Shown here: one piece after another, positions 40,062 to 49,212 of the stretch | Numbering within the stretch: the stretch's first letter is position 1 | How the letters are laid out: each line of letters opens with the position of its first letter | NCBI RefSeq assembly: GCF_000765905.2 | Contig: NZ_JRPL02000003.1 | Span: 98,888-162,887 of the forward strand | Length of the DNA: 64,000 bases | Source of the DNA: Helicobacter trogontum | GTDB taxonomy: Bacteria > Campylobacterota > Campylobacteria > Campylobacterales > Helicobacteraceae | Direction of reading: 5' to 3' | Program-made: the position numbers and the translations under genes | The notes under the pieces: model-generated | What the model was told of the DNA's origin: nothing | Seen by the model: the letters and a program-made list of their open reading frames with translations, nothing else | Database searches by the model: none

Positions 40062-40503
40062 TTTAAGATTCCACTATTTTACATTTTGCTCAACGTGATT
40101 AAAACTGGTGATGAACTTCTTCTTTGGTGTTTTGGTGTAATTCTTATGCTCTAGATGTTTGAAGTAAGAACTTTAAGCATTTTTACCCAAGTTAAATGTA
40201 TAAAAACTAGTTGGTTGAAAGTTTTTGGATAGATTTAAGCTAGTTAGGTATATTATATTAATCTGTATGTAGTATAAGAATAGCGTAGTGCCTTTCTTAC
40301 ATATGCTTTCTCATGGATACTTTTATATGTATTATAATAGTGTTATTAAAGTTAAATGAATAATTACATTCTTTATTTTATACGATTTTCTATCATTGCA
40401 AAAAGACAACTTAGAAACTTTTATATTCTAAGCATGGTTTAAGTTTCATTGCATTACTATTCGCTACAAAATTAAGATTTTTATAATTCTTGGAGCTAAT
40501 TGC
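40062..40503. other. Intergenic region between lpxD and the EamA transporter
   Basis: About 440 bases, AT-rich, with stops in all frames and no recognised RNA or terminator. The promoter of the downstream transporter presumably lies at its right end. Confidence 0.5.
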
Positions 40504-41382
40504 ATGAAACTTCTTATGATACTTGCCATGATGGGCTGGGGACTTGTGTGGCCATTATCAAAGATTATGAGTGAGACACTAAACCCAGAGCAGGCTTCAT
40601 GTATTCGCTTTATTATTGTAAGCCTTAGTTTTTTACCAATCATGTATATCTATAAAATTCCATTTAAGATTCCTAAAAATGCCTTACTACCCGTATTACT
40701 CACGGGTTTATTTAATACAGCTTATAGCTACCTTATGTATATTGGATTGTTACATGGTGATGCTGGTAGTGCTGGTGTTATAGCAGAAGTTTTGCCAATC
40801 ATTATTGCAGCCTTTTTGTATAGTTTTATCAAAAAAACAACATTATTAAAAAGAGAGAAATGGGCATTATTTTTTGGAATCTTGGCGGGTATTTTCCTTA
40901 TTGATTTATTTGAAAACTGGCGTATGATACTTATGCCTTTTAACATCATTTTTCTACTTGCTGCATTGGTTTGGGCTATGCTTATTATTAGCTCTCGTTA
41001 CGCAACTGAACATATTTCTGCTATATCATTAAGCTTTTATTCTAGTCTTTGTACAGCGATTTTGCTACTACCTAGCTTTTTATATTATGGCGTTGCACCT
41101 TTAAAGGAGGTTGGTGTGAGTTTTTGGATTCTAGCCCTTGTTACTGCACTTTTTTGCACAACTTTTTCAACAACGACTTATTATCGTGGGTTGTATGTAC
41201 TAGGTGTAACACAAGGTGGAATCTATGCTTTGCTTGTGCCACCTTCAGCACTCTTATTTGCCTGGCTTATTCTAGGTGAATTACCCCAATGGCATACTAT
41301 TATAGGCGGACTAATTTCTATTTTCACTATCTATCTTATGAATTATTATAATTCAAAGCATTTTAGAATCTTCAAACGATAA
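40504..41382 (+). CDS. EamA/DMT-family transporter
   Basis: Inner-membrane drug/metabolite transporter of 292 residues with about ten hydrophobic spans arranged as two EamA repeats (first repeat MILAMMGWGLVWPLSKIMSE, second from about residue 155, AALVWAMLIISSRYAT). The characteristic late motif LLVPPSALLFAWLILGELP is present. The substrate cannot be inferred. Convergent with bioC, stop codons one base apart. GGAG ribosome site. Confidence 0.88.
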   Translation: MKLLMILAMMGWGLVWPLSKIMSETLNPEQASCIRFIIVSLSFLPIMYIYKIPFKIPKNALLPVLLTGLFNTAYSYLMYIGLLHGDAGSAGVIAEVLPIIIAAFLYSFIKKTTLLKREKWALFFGILAGIFLIDLFENWRMILMPFNIIFLLAALVWAMLIISSRYATEHISAISLSFYSSLCTAILLLPSFLYYGVAPLKEVGVSFWILALVTALFCTTFSTTTYYRGLYVLGVTQGGIYALLVPPSALLFAWLILGELPQWHTIIGGLISIFTIYLMNYYNSKHFRIFKR

Positions 41383-41383
41383 A

Positions 41384-42097
41384 CTAATATTTTTTTGCAA
41401 GAAAACAAATAATATGGTATGTAAGAGTGTTATTGTGAGATTCTGTATATTGTGTAAGCCATGATTTTTTGATATAACATGTTTGCAAGGCATTTACTCC
41501 ACCTTTTTTAATATGACGAAAAACTTCAAGCGGATTCTCAAACTGTAATGTAATACGTTCTTCATGCCATACTTTGCACTCAAAGCTATCTGCCAAATAT
41601 TCCTTCATAACATGAGATTGCATATATGGCAGCCCAATACCCGTAACTTCTCTTATTTCCTTAAAATTATCCACACCAAAAGTCCCAATAAGAAGCCATC
41701 CATGTGCGTGCAACATATGCTTTAGATTCTCTAGAGTTTCAACAAATGGTAACCACTGCAAACATGCATTTGAAGCAATAAGATGAAATCGCTGTGAGAA
41801 TACAGGTGTATCTTTCACACTACGCATATCAAAACAAAGATGCTGTGTATTCTGTGGAAGCCTGATATCTTTATATTTATTTATATCATTGCAAATATAT
41901 TGTTTATAATCTAAGTGTCTAGTAAGCATATAAGTAAGCTCACATTGCCCACATCCAAATTCAAAGATATCTGGAAAGTCTTTTTTATGCGTATCCAAAA
42001 GCATTCTTAGTAAATATTCGCGCATATAAGCCTGAATTGGTGTATTGTCTTTGTAACTTTGTTGTGCTTTAAGAAAACTTTCTAGTCGATATTGCAT
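41384..42097 (-). CDS. bioC: Malonyl-ACP O-methyltransferase BioC
   Basis: SAM-dependent methyltransferase that masks malonyl-ACP so it can enter fatty-acid elongation for pimeloyl synthesis in biotin formation. Motif I FEFGCGQCELTYML, the post-I acidic residue in ICNDINKY, LIASNACLQWLP, and the BioC-type tail GTFGVDNFKEIREVTGIGL and HIKKGGVNAL. 237 residues. An AGGAAGG site lies four bases before the ATG. The start overlaps the open frame of the decayed bioG upstream, as functional bioG-bioC pairs often do. Confidence 0.88.
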   Translation of the reverse strand: MQYRLESFLKAQQSYKDNTPIQAYMREYLLRMLLDTHKKDFPDIFEFGCGQCELTYMLTRHLDYKQYICNDINKYKDIRLPQNTQHLCFDMRSVKDTPVFSQRFHLIASNACLQWLPFVETLENLKHMLHAHGWLLIGTFGVDNFKEIREVTGIGLPYMQSHVMKEYLADSFECKVWHEERITLQFENPLEVFRHIKKGGVNALQTCYIKKSWLTQYTESHNNTLTYHIICFLAKKY

Positions 42098-42722
42098 AGT
42101 CCTTCCTATGTGTCAAAAAAAGATAGAAGATGTTGTATAGATAGCTTATATGCTCTAGCACTATCTTCCAATATCTTACAATAAGTTTGGAAAAAAGAAG
42201 TGTGTTATTGTTAGTCACACAGATTCTAATTAATGCGAGTAATGCGTGTTGCGTAATTACATAAAAGTTGTGTTGGAATTCATCTTTTAAATGTAAAATA
42301 AATATAGAATAAACATCTTTAGCTCCGCTTAGATTCACTCCAATAATAGTTTTTCTACAATCAGCTATATTAAGTTTTTTATTGTATAACAAAATATGAT
42401 AGGGGTTAACATTATCAAATTTATCAATACGTATTTCCACCTTGCTAGGAATAATTTTAAAATAAAATGGTGTGTGCCACACATTAGAAAATCTTGCAAT
42501 CATGTTAGCTTTTATAACACATGCCATGAGATTGAATGAAATGTATTGCTCCAGCTCTACATCCATGCTCAATAAAAAATCATTGCAATCATAAGACACA
42601 AACGTATTGACATAAGAATCTAACAAATATATACGATGTAGATAATGGCTTACAAAGCTTGTAAAAAAATATATAGAAGCCTTTTGTTTTAGGTCTTTAT
42701 GCTGTAGGCAACGTTTGTACAT
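42069..42722 (-). pseudogene. bioG: Decayed BioG-like pimeloyl-ACP methyl ester esterase
   Basis: BioG would free pimeloyl-ACP from its methyl ester in the pathway started by BioC. The frame is open for 217 codons and its first third fits BioG (YFFTSFVSHY; VSYDCNDFLL; YISFNLMA), but the expected nucleophile motif after NLMA (W-S-M-G-like) is missing: it reads NLMACVIKAN. Later sequence fits poorly in this frame. In another frame near the end, HLLSFFDT (His codon 42130-42132) resembles the BioG catalytic-His motif and ends in TAG at 42106-42108, inside the bioC ribosome site, where a real bioG stop would be. This suggests frameshifts and loss of function. Confidence 0.55.
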
Positions 42723-43049
42723 ATTTTCCCTTAGTATGCTATGTAGTGCAAGTAAAATAGCGGGTATTATACTGCATTATTGTATGATATTTGCAATTAA
42801 GGTGATATGTATCATGGCATTGAGCCGTGAGTATATGGGTATTTAATAATGAAGTTTATTAAGATATATAAGCTATAAGCTTTTCCATCCGTAAACGTAA
42901 ATTGGTAATCTTTGTATAACATCTTTTATGTAAACTATATGCCTTATCAAAGTCTCATAGTTCTAATGCAGATCTATAGCCTAGTTTTTTCATCCACATT
43001 TATACATTATGTCCTTTTTCCTCATAAATCTTATTCTATGCTACTACTT
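42723..43049. other. Intergenic region upstream of bioG
   Basis: About 330 bases with no supported gene; it lies 5' of the bioG-bioC unit and 3' of the polytopic membrane protein gene. Confidence 0.5.
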
Positions 43050-44996
43050 TTATTCATCATTCACCATAATCGGAATATATGTGCGAGTGTAATAACGCTG
43101 CATCCATGCAGACATATCTTTGTTTGGCCATCCCTGTTTATCTTTATTGAGATATTGAGTTGATAATTGCATGGTTTCAATATCTTTTGATGTTAATATG
43201 ATTTCTTTCAAGCCTTTTTCTTCTGCATGTTGGAATAATGAAATAAGTGTATCTTGTGTGTTGAGATTATAATATTTTACAAAATTACGTTCAAAAATAT
43301 TCACATTCTGTAACATTGTACAAAATATAAAACCAACAAGTAAAAAATTGCTACACCATGCTTTTACAACATGTGTGCAAGCGGCAAACTCTAGTAATGC
43401 TAAGATCAACACAAGAGCAATCAACATAACCTCAAACCATATTCCTGGAACTTTAATACATGCAAATCCCACAGTTCCTAGTAGCCCTACAAATAATACA
43501 ATAATTTTAAAATACAAGACCTCTGTTATTTCTCTCTTTTTTATCCAATGCACCACAAGGTAAATAAAGTATATAAAACCAATAACAATAATACACATAT
43601 TAAACATATTAACTTCCCTGAAAACATATATCATATTTTCAAAGAGCGTTGTTTTTTCTACAACATTTAGTTGAGTCTGTCCTCTACCAGATATCATTGT
43701 TAAGATAAATGCAAGTGGCACAAGAATTAAAAACAATCCCATGTGATAATAAATGAAATAAGGGATTGCAAAACTACTGCGTCTCCAGTACATATACAGC
43801 AACATCAATAGTGTCAGACCAAATATAGGTAATGTCGAAGTTTCTATTTGAAAACTTGCCATGTAAACAAAGAAAAACAATAATCCGCTCTGCAAGTAAA
43901 TATTATTACCTAGAAGCACAGTCTTTTTGTATATAAAAAAATATAAAATAGGCAAGAATATAAGTAAAGCTATGCCAGCACTACCAATATATGCTGCAGT
44001 TGTTATATAATCAAATCTACCATCAATAATAAGTAAAAAACTAAGAGAAACAAGCATAAAAATTAATCTAAATTGCTTTTTAGCATTGAGCAACCAAACA
44101 AATAATGAAGAACTAATAAAAAACATAAAGTAAAAAATAACCGTAAAAAATGACGCAAAAATATTAAATGCACGAATGGGACTCATGCCTAAAACAACAA
44201 ACATCTCCCCAAGCGGTCGCATACTAAGAGACATAAAAAGATCCGCAAAATGTCTACCCCTTTGCCAACCAATTGTTATATCATAAAGCATATAAAAGCT
44301 ATCATATACTGAACTCATAAGCCAGTTATCTCCATCCAGCGATATCATATTATATTGGGTGATAAGAAAAAGCCCCAATAACAAAATATAGAAAACAAAA
44401 AGATATGAATAGAGAGGTGGAGAAATGATTTGTATACCCATCCTTGCATCACATGTAGCTCCACTCACACAATTCTGTATCTTACTTACACAAGTTGGTA
44501 TACTCACTCCAGCAAGAAGTATAACTATATAACTAGTAAACAACCAATATAACACACTGTCATTTAAAGAGCGTATAATCGGAATTGCTTCTATGTTGTT
44601 TTCTGTAATCTTTTGTGTACTCACTAAATTTCCAAATTTATCACCATGGTTTATCATATATGCATACTCTATATCTTTGCCTAGAACACTAAAATTTGGA
44701 TATATATTGTAAATAAAATTTTTTCTGAAAATTTTACTATCTGGTGATAACGTAAAGCTATATACATATTTATCAATTTGATCATCAAGAAAAATATCTT
44801 CGTCTGTATAATAATCATCAATTTTCTTTGTATCTTTATGTTCTCTATTGTAAAGACTTATAGTCTCATGTTTGTTGATGTTTATCCTTATTAGATGTGC
44901 AGTTGTGTCACCCTGTGCTAAATATAGCACAACATATAATATTGATAATAAAATACATATAGATACAGCAAAGAGCATATTCCTCTTAATATTCAT
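43050..44996 (-). CDS. Polytopic membrane protein, possible glycan-related function
   Basis: Protein of 648 residues: one N-terminal span, a polar periplasmic segment of about 120 residues, then roughly eleven hydrophobic spans and a C-terminal soluble tail (WPNKDMSAWMQRYYTRTYIP). This layout resembles large membrane proteins of the glycosyltransferase-39/DUF6056-like kind linked to surface polysaccharides, but no catalytic Asp motif could be pinned down. The ATG at 44996 is chosen because AAGG lies seven bases upstream; the frame extends two codons further to a TTG. No surface-glycan genes are adjacent. Confidence 0.7.
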   Translation of the reverse strand: MNIKRNMLFAVSICILLSILYVVLYLAQGDTTAHLIRININKHETISLYNREHKDTKKIDDYYTDEDIFLDDQIDKYVYSFTLSPDSKIFRKNFIYNIYPNFSVLGKDIEYAYMINHGDKFGNLVSTQKITENNIEAIPIIRSLNDSVLYWLFTSYIVILLAGVSIPTCVSKIQNCVSGATCDARMGIQIISPPLYSYLFVFYILLLGLFLITQYNMISLDGDNWLMSSVYDSFYMLYDITIGWQRGRHFADLFMSLSMRPLGEMFVVLGMSPIRAFNIFASFFTVIFYFMFFISSSLFVWLLNAKKQFRLIFMLVSLSFLLIIDGRFDYITTAAYIGSAGIALLIFLPILYFFIYKKTVLLGNNIYLQSGLLFFFVYMASFQIETSTLPIFGLTLLMLLYMYWRRSSFAIPYFIYYHMGLFLILVPLAFILTMISGRGQTQLNVVEKTTLFENMIYVFREVNMFNMCIIVIGFIYFIYLVVHWIKKREITEVLYFKIIVLFVGLLGTVGFACIKVPGIWFEVMLIALVLILALLEFAACTHVVKAWCSNFLLVGFIFCTMLQNVNIFERNFVKYYNLNTQDTLISLFQHAEEKGLKEIILTSKDIETMQLSTQYLNKDKQGWPNKDMSAWMQRYYTRTYIPIMVNDE

Positions 44997-45002
44997 CACC
45001 AA

Positions 45003-45562
45003 GCCTTTTTAACTTAAAATAACTTTTCATTGTATCGAATTTGTGTTAATTAATGTGGTCATCCGAGCACAATAAGTGAGCAAGATTGATTGGGCGATAA
45101 CGACAAAGCAACACAGAATTACGCATTCTACGTTTCTTGTTTCCTCTAGTTGATAATATTTTATCACCACAATCACAAGTAAATTATCTAAAAAGACGCG
45201 TAACACACACTTTTAAATCCTTTTTATCCTTAAAATAATTCTCAGTCATTCTATTGCTTTCATCAATAACGAGTGAAACATCTAAAATTATCATAAAATA
45301 AATAGTGTTTTTCGTGTATTTGGTACTTTTTTAAATCAAAATTCATTTTAAATACCGATAAAATCACCATCAATCGTACCTAAAGCTTGTTTATAACGCA
45401 TTCTTCTCTATATTCAAAGCATACTATCCTATTAAATTTGTAGCCAAGATAACACACAACTTTGCGTTTGTTTATATTAATTTGATTAATAATACTCACT
45501 TACAAAGTTTATAGTTTTCTAAAGATTTTCCTTGCTAATAAAGTATAGACTGATCTCTATAG
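45003..45562. other. Intergenic region with possible remnants of a minus-strand gene
   Basis: About 560 bases without an intact gene. On the minus strand, broken frames give protein-like pieces: near 45070-45180 CDCGDKILSTRGNKKRRMR and near 45410-45470 INKRKVVCYLGYKFNRIVCF, interrupted by stops. They may be the residue of a lost gene, but the family cannot be identified. Confidence 0.3.
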
Positions 45563-45973
45563 TTACTCTTGATACTCATCTCTTGCAATTTGAATCTGAT
45601 TATCTTTTACTCCTTTTACAAAGACCTTATCTCCATCTTTTAAGCCCTCGATCTGATTGCTTTGCCAAAGTGCACCTTTATAATAAATTAATCCATTTTG
45701 AATTACACCCTCGCCGCATTCATCTAAGAAATTATCATTCAAATCTTCTGTCTTCTTACCTCGTTTAAATTTTCTTTTAAAAACAAATAAAGAAACAACA
45801 GAAATAAAAACAATGAGTAAAACTTGCCATACCAAATTGAATGGGATAAAAAGACTTAAAAGTCCAACAACTAAAAAAGCTAAAGCAAAAAATATTATAT
45901 AAAAACTACCAAGCAAAAGTTCAGTAATCGCAAGTATAAAAGCTATAGCCAAAAGTAAATATGCATTAAGCAT
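45563..45973 (-). CDS. NfeD-like membrane protein
   Basis: Short NfeD-type partner of the flotillin/stomatin-like protein encoded just upstream. Two or three N-terminal spans (AYLLLAIAFILAITELLLG; SFYIIFFALAFLVVGLLSLF) are followed by a C-terminal OB-fold (NGLIYYKGALWQSNQIEGLKDGDKVFVKGVKDNQIQI). The ATG at 45973 overlaps the upstream stop by eight bases, so translation is coupled; AGAAAGG directly precedes it. A longer in-frame start would add 14 residues from inside the neighbour and is rejected. Confidence 0.88.
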   Translation of the reverse strand: MLNAYLLLAIAFILAITELLLGSFYIIFFALAFLVVGLLSLFIPFNLVWQVLLIVFISVVSLFVFKRKFKRGKKTEDLNDNFLDECGEGVIQNGLIYYKGALWQSNQIEGLKDGDKVFVKGVKDNQIQIARDEYQE

Positions 45974-46883
45974 CCTTTCTGCCCATAGAATCTTTAAGTA
46001 TGCTGATAGCACCAATTAAGTCAGCACTTTCATATGGCACTAAAATTTTATCTTTTGATGCACTTTTTGCAAATTCATTAAACGCTTCAACTCTATCTTT
46101 TGCGAGTAAAAATTCTGCGGCTAATGGGCTTTCTTGCATAGCCTTATTGATATTTTCCATAGCCTCTTTTTGTCCTTGTGCGATAGCGATTTGCTCATAA
46201 CGCTTTGCATCTGCCATTCTCTCAATAGCTTCAGCGATTAAAACCTGCTCTTGTTTTTGTGCCTCTGCATTACGTATCATAGCCACCTTTTTAGCTTCCG
46301 CATTAAGCTCAATCGCTCTTTTTTCGCGCTCAGCTTTCATTTGTAAATTCATTGCTTCTTCTATACCTAAAGGAACAGAAATTTCTGAAATTTCAACACG
46401 CATGATTTTTACACCCCAGTTATCTGCGGCACCACCCAATGCAATTTGCAAAGCTCCATTAAGCCTGTCGCGACTACTTAGAGTATCATCAAGATTCATC
46501 CCACCAATCTCTCCACGCAAAGTTGTCATTGCAAGATTTGAAATGGCTTTTTTATAATCTTCTACATTGTAAAGTGCCATTTTTCCATTTGTTACCTTGA
46601 GATACACGATACCATCAACTGAAATATTGACATTATCCTTTGTGATAACTTGCTGTCTTTCTATATTGATAAGTTGCTCACGGATCGTAATGACTGCACG
46701 TGGAATATCTAAAAATGGGATAATTACATGAAAGCCACCACCAATCTCTTTGTTAAATTTACCTAAACGCTCAATAATCATAATATCACTTTGTGAAACT
46801 ATCTTTATACTTAGCTTTAAAAAAACTCCAACTAATATTAGCAAAATAACTATCCAAAGATAAGACAAACTGATCCCAAGCAT
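45966..46883 (-). CDS. SPFH/Band-7 protein (QmcA/stomatin-like)
   Basis: Membrane scaffold of the stomatin/prohibitin/flotillin superfamily. An N-terminal span (LSYLWIVILLILVGVFLKL), the SPFH domain (residues 30-180; ERLGKFNKEIGGGFHVIIPF; QVITKDNVNISVDGIVYLKV; SSRDRLNG) and a coiled coil (MKAEREKRAIELNAEAKKVA) are in the family order. Operon with the NfeD gene, the standard pairing. The AAGGAGGG ribosome site is near perfect. Confidence 0.93.
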   Translation of the reverse strand: MLGISLSYLWIVILLILVGVFLKLSIKIVSQSDIMIIERLGKFNKEIGGGFHVIIPFLDIPRAVITIREQLINIERQQVITKDNVNISVDGIVYLKVTNGKMALYNVEDYKKAISNLAMTTLRGEIGGMNLDDTLSSRDRLNGALQIALGGAADNWGVKIMRVEISEISVPLGIEEAMNLQMKAEREKRAIELNAEAKKVAMIRNAEAQKQEQVLIAEAIERMADAKRYEQIAIAQGQKEAMENINKAMQESPLAAEFLLAKDRVEAFNEFAKSASKDKILVPYESADLIGAISILKDSMGRKDA

Positions 46884-47359
46884 AAACCCTCCTTAAGGCA
46901 AAATGATAAGACAACTATTGTATTAAAAAATAACTAAGATTTTGTTTTAAATCATCTAATAACAATATTGTTCAGCATGGCTAGGCTTAAAACAATCTTA
47001 CTTTAGTATTTTAATAGAGTTTTATTATCTTTATTCTTTTTTTGGTAATTTTTTGTGGCTTTTGATATTGAGAGTTTAAGGTAGTCTCATTGTTTAAGGA
47101 AGCTATTGATGTAAATGCTCCCACGTCGAGATAATAAAGAGGTATGATATAACCAAACTTAGCAGAATTAAAATTTAACCCAGCCATTTTACTTTGTCAA
47201 GCTTTTTTCACCCATACCTAAACACTTTGAATGTTTTTAAATGCAAAAAAGCTTAAACAAAATATGTTCTTCATTTAAATTCAATACCTCATCATTTATT
47301 CTATCATTGTTCTTTGATGGCATAAAATAAACTCATTTTTTAGAATTCTAAAAATAAGA
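46884..47359. other. Intergenic region between the flotillin operon and the globin gene
   Basis: About 475 bases with no supported gene. An exact 18-base palindrome (TTTTTAGAATTCTAAAAA, 47337-47354) lies five bases past the globin stop. It is AT-dominated with no loop, so its value as a terminator is doubtful. Confidence 0.45.
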
Positions 47360-47794
47360 TTATTGTAGATTATACATTTTTTCCTCTACCTCTATATAGT
47401 AATTTGCAATTTCTTGATATGCTTTCTCCCATGCTTGCAAGATTTCATCAGTTGCATTTTCTTGCAACACATTTTTAAGTGCTTTTATTAAGCATTCACC
47501 AACAATTGGATAATGTTCTTTTTTTACATTAAGCTTAACATGTGTTTTACCAATAGATTCTATTTGTGAACGAATTGAATCTAGGTTTTCAATATTCATT
47601 GCAGCATTTAATACAGCCATAGCAAGTGCCTTTGGTTGCTTACCATTTTTTTGCTTTGTCATATCAAACATACCTTGCACTTGTGGATAATTAGTGAATA
47701 AAATGCTGTAAAACTCTTTCGTGATTGTTTCACCATGAGTTTTTAAAACAGGAACTGTGCTTTTTACAATTTCTATACTGTGTTTATCTAACAT
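47360..47794 (-). CDS. Single-domain globin (Cgb-like)
   Basis: Heme-binding globin of 144 residues without a reductase domain, like Campylobacter Cgb, which detoxifies nitric oxide. MLDKHSIEIVKSTVPVLKTHGETITKEFY is the A-B helix signature; the proximal histidine lies in KKEHYPIVGECLIKAL; LQAWEKAYQEIANYYIEVE ends the H helix. The ATG at 47794 is chosen because AAAGGA lies at correct spacing and the N-terminus then matches bacterial globins. Monocistronic. NssR-type control would be expected from Campylobacter, but no convincing site was seen. Confidence 0.92.
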   Translation of the reverse strand: MLDKHSIEIVKSTVPVLKTHGETITKEFYSILFTNYPQVQGMFDMTKQKNGKQPKALAMAVLNAAMNIENLDSIRSQIESIGKTHVKLNVKKEHYPIVGECLIKALKNVLQENATDEILQAWEKAYQEIANYYIEVEEKMYNLQ

Positions 47795-48061
47795 GAAAAA
47801 TCCTTTATAATTAAACTTAAATTGATGCAATAGTAAATGATAATTTCGGAATAAAAATTGATATGTGTTAATAACTTTATTTTTTGTTTGTATTTTACAA
47901 AATCTATTAGTTAGTAATTTTTAAAATCAGCAAATCAGCATAAGATGAGATCTCTGATAGATCTAACATCTAGCAAATTGTAAGCTTTCATAGATTGAGA
48001 GTAGAGATAGTGCCCTCATACAATTTAGATAGCACTATTAAAGTTACATTAATGTATTGAA

Positions 48062-49141
48062 TTAATAGGTTTCAAAAATATTTGCGATAGCATCAAGTCT
48101 GTTTGTTTTTGTTAATGCAAGCATAAGTAGAATACGTGCTTTTTGTGGGTTTAAGTCATGTGCACCAATAAATCCAAGTTTAGAATCATTACTATTTGCA
48201 AGCACAATACCAGATCCAACTCTTGAACTTTGCACAACCACTAAACCTTTTTGCATAAGATTCTTTAATACTTCTTTTTGATATTTATGAATACTACCAG
48301 CACCGCTTCCAGCTACAACAATACCTTTTGTACCAGCCTGAAATAAAGCTTTAGCAGCAACACCAGAACCATCATTCGCATAAGAGTATAAAATATCAAC
48401 TTTTGGGAGAGTATCAATTCTGTCTATATTAAAAATGCTTTTTCTTGTATGTGGTTGCAATGGCACATAATTAAAAAATACATTTCCATCAAGAATATAA
48501 CCCATATCGCCGCTATTTGGCGACTTGAAGGTTTCCACATTGAGTGCATGTGTTTTTGTGGCACCTCTTGCACTCTGAATCCTATCATTCATTGCAATCA
48601 TTACACCTTTATTTTTTGCTTTTGGGTTTGCAGCAAGAGCAACCGCATTGTAAAGATTTTTTGGACCATCAGCACTCATTGCAGTGCTTGGTCGCATAGC
48701 ACCCACTAGCACTACAGGCTTATCACTTTTAATCGTTAGGTGTAAAAAAAACGCGGTTTCTTCCATAGTGTCAGTGCCATGTGTAATAACAATGCCATCC
48801 ACATCACGACTTGCTAAAAGTTTATTGATACGCTTAGCAAGAGTTAACCATATCTCATCAGTCATATCAGCGCTATCAATATTTGCGATTTGTTCACCTT
48901 TTATATTAGCAAGATTTTTAATTTCTGGCACAGCATTAATAAGTACATCAACGCCTACAACACCTGCAGTGTAACCTGTTGTTTTAATATTAGAATCAAT
49001 AGAACCAGCAATCGTTCCACCCGTCGCAAGAATGACGATATTTGGTTTTTTTTCTTCTTGCATCTCTTCAATAGACAACGCTTGCAACATTACCATGTTT
49101 CCTACAGCTAACAGAAAAACTGCAAAAAAAAATCTTTTCAT
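48062..49141 (-). CDS. ansB: Periplasmic L-asparaginase, type II
   Basis: Hydrolyses asparagine (and some glutamine) to aspartate and ammonia. Sec signal peptide KRFFFAVFLLAVGNMVMLQA, then catalytic threonine loop ILATGGTIAGS, second motif IVITHGTDTMEETAFFL, lysine region GAMRPSTAMSADGPKNLYNA, and VVAGSGAGSIH. The ATG at 49141 has an AAAGGG site; the longer frame adds 12 non-signal residues. The gene has its own extended -10 promoter. Periplasmic asparaginase supports amino-acid use and host interaction in Helicobacter. Confidence 0.95.
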   Translation of the reverse strand: MKRFFFAVFLLAVGNMVMLQALSIEEMQEEKKPNIVILATGGTIAGSIDSNIKTTGYTAGVVGVDVLINAVPEIKNLANIKGEQIANIDSADMTDEIWLTLAKRINKLLASRDVDGIVITHGTDTMEETAFFLHLTIKSDKPVVLVGAMRPSTAMSADGPKNLYNAVALAANPKAKNKGVMIAMNDRIQSARGATKTHALNVETFKSPNSGDMGYILDGNVFFNYVPLQPHTRKSIFNIDRIDTLPKVDILYSYANDGSGVAAKALFQAGTKGIVVAGSGAGSIHKYQKEVLKNLMQKGLVVVQSSRVGSGIVLANSNDSKLGFIGAHDLNPQKARILLMLALTKTNRLDAIANIFETY

Positions 49142-49182
49142 ACAATACCCTTTAGGATAGATTTGGAATAAATCCATGGGAT

Positions 49183-49188
49183 ATTATA
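49183..49188 (-). promoter_or_regulatory. Extended -10 of ansB
   Basis: The minus strand reads TTTTGCTATAATATC, a perfect TGnTATAAT, 41 bases upstream of the ATG and just past the stop of the preceding gene, so ansB is transcribed independently. Confidence 0.6.
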
Positions 49189-49212
49189 GCAAAATTTGTA
49201 ACTTTTACATGA

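Noticed and set aside
42912..43163. Plus-strand 83-codon frame
   Set aside because: Overlaps the 3' end of the membrane protein gene on the opposite strand and has no ribosome site.
47337..47354. Perfect 18-base palindrome after the globin gene as a terminator
   Set aside because: Almost all A/T with no loop and no following T-tract; probably chance in AT-rich DNA containing the common AGAATTCT-like word.
48007..48038. Dyad ATAGTGC/GCACTAT downstream of ansB
   Set aside because: Seven-base stem with an 18-base loop and no T-tract; too weak to call a terminator.
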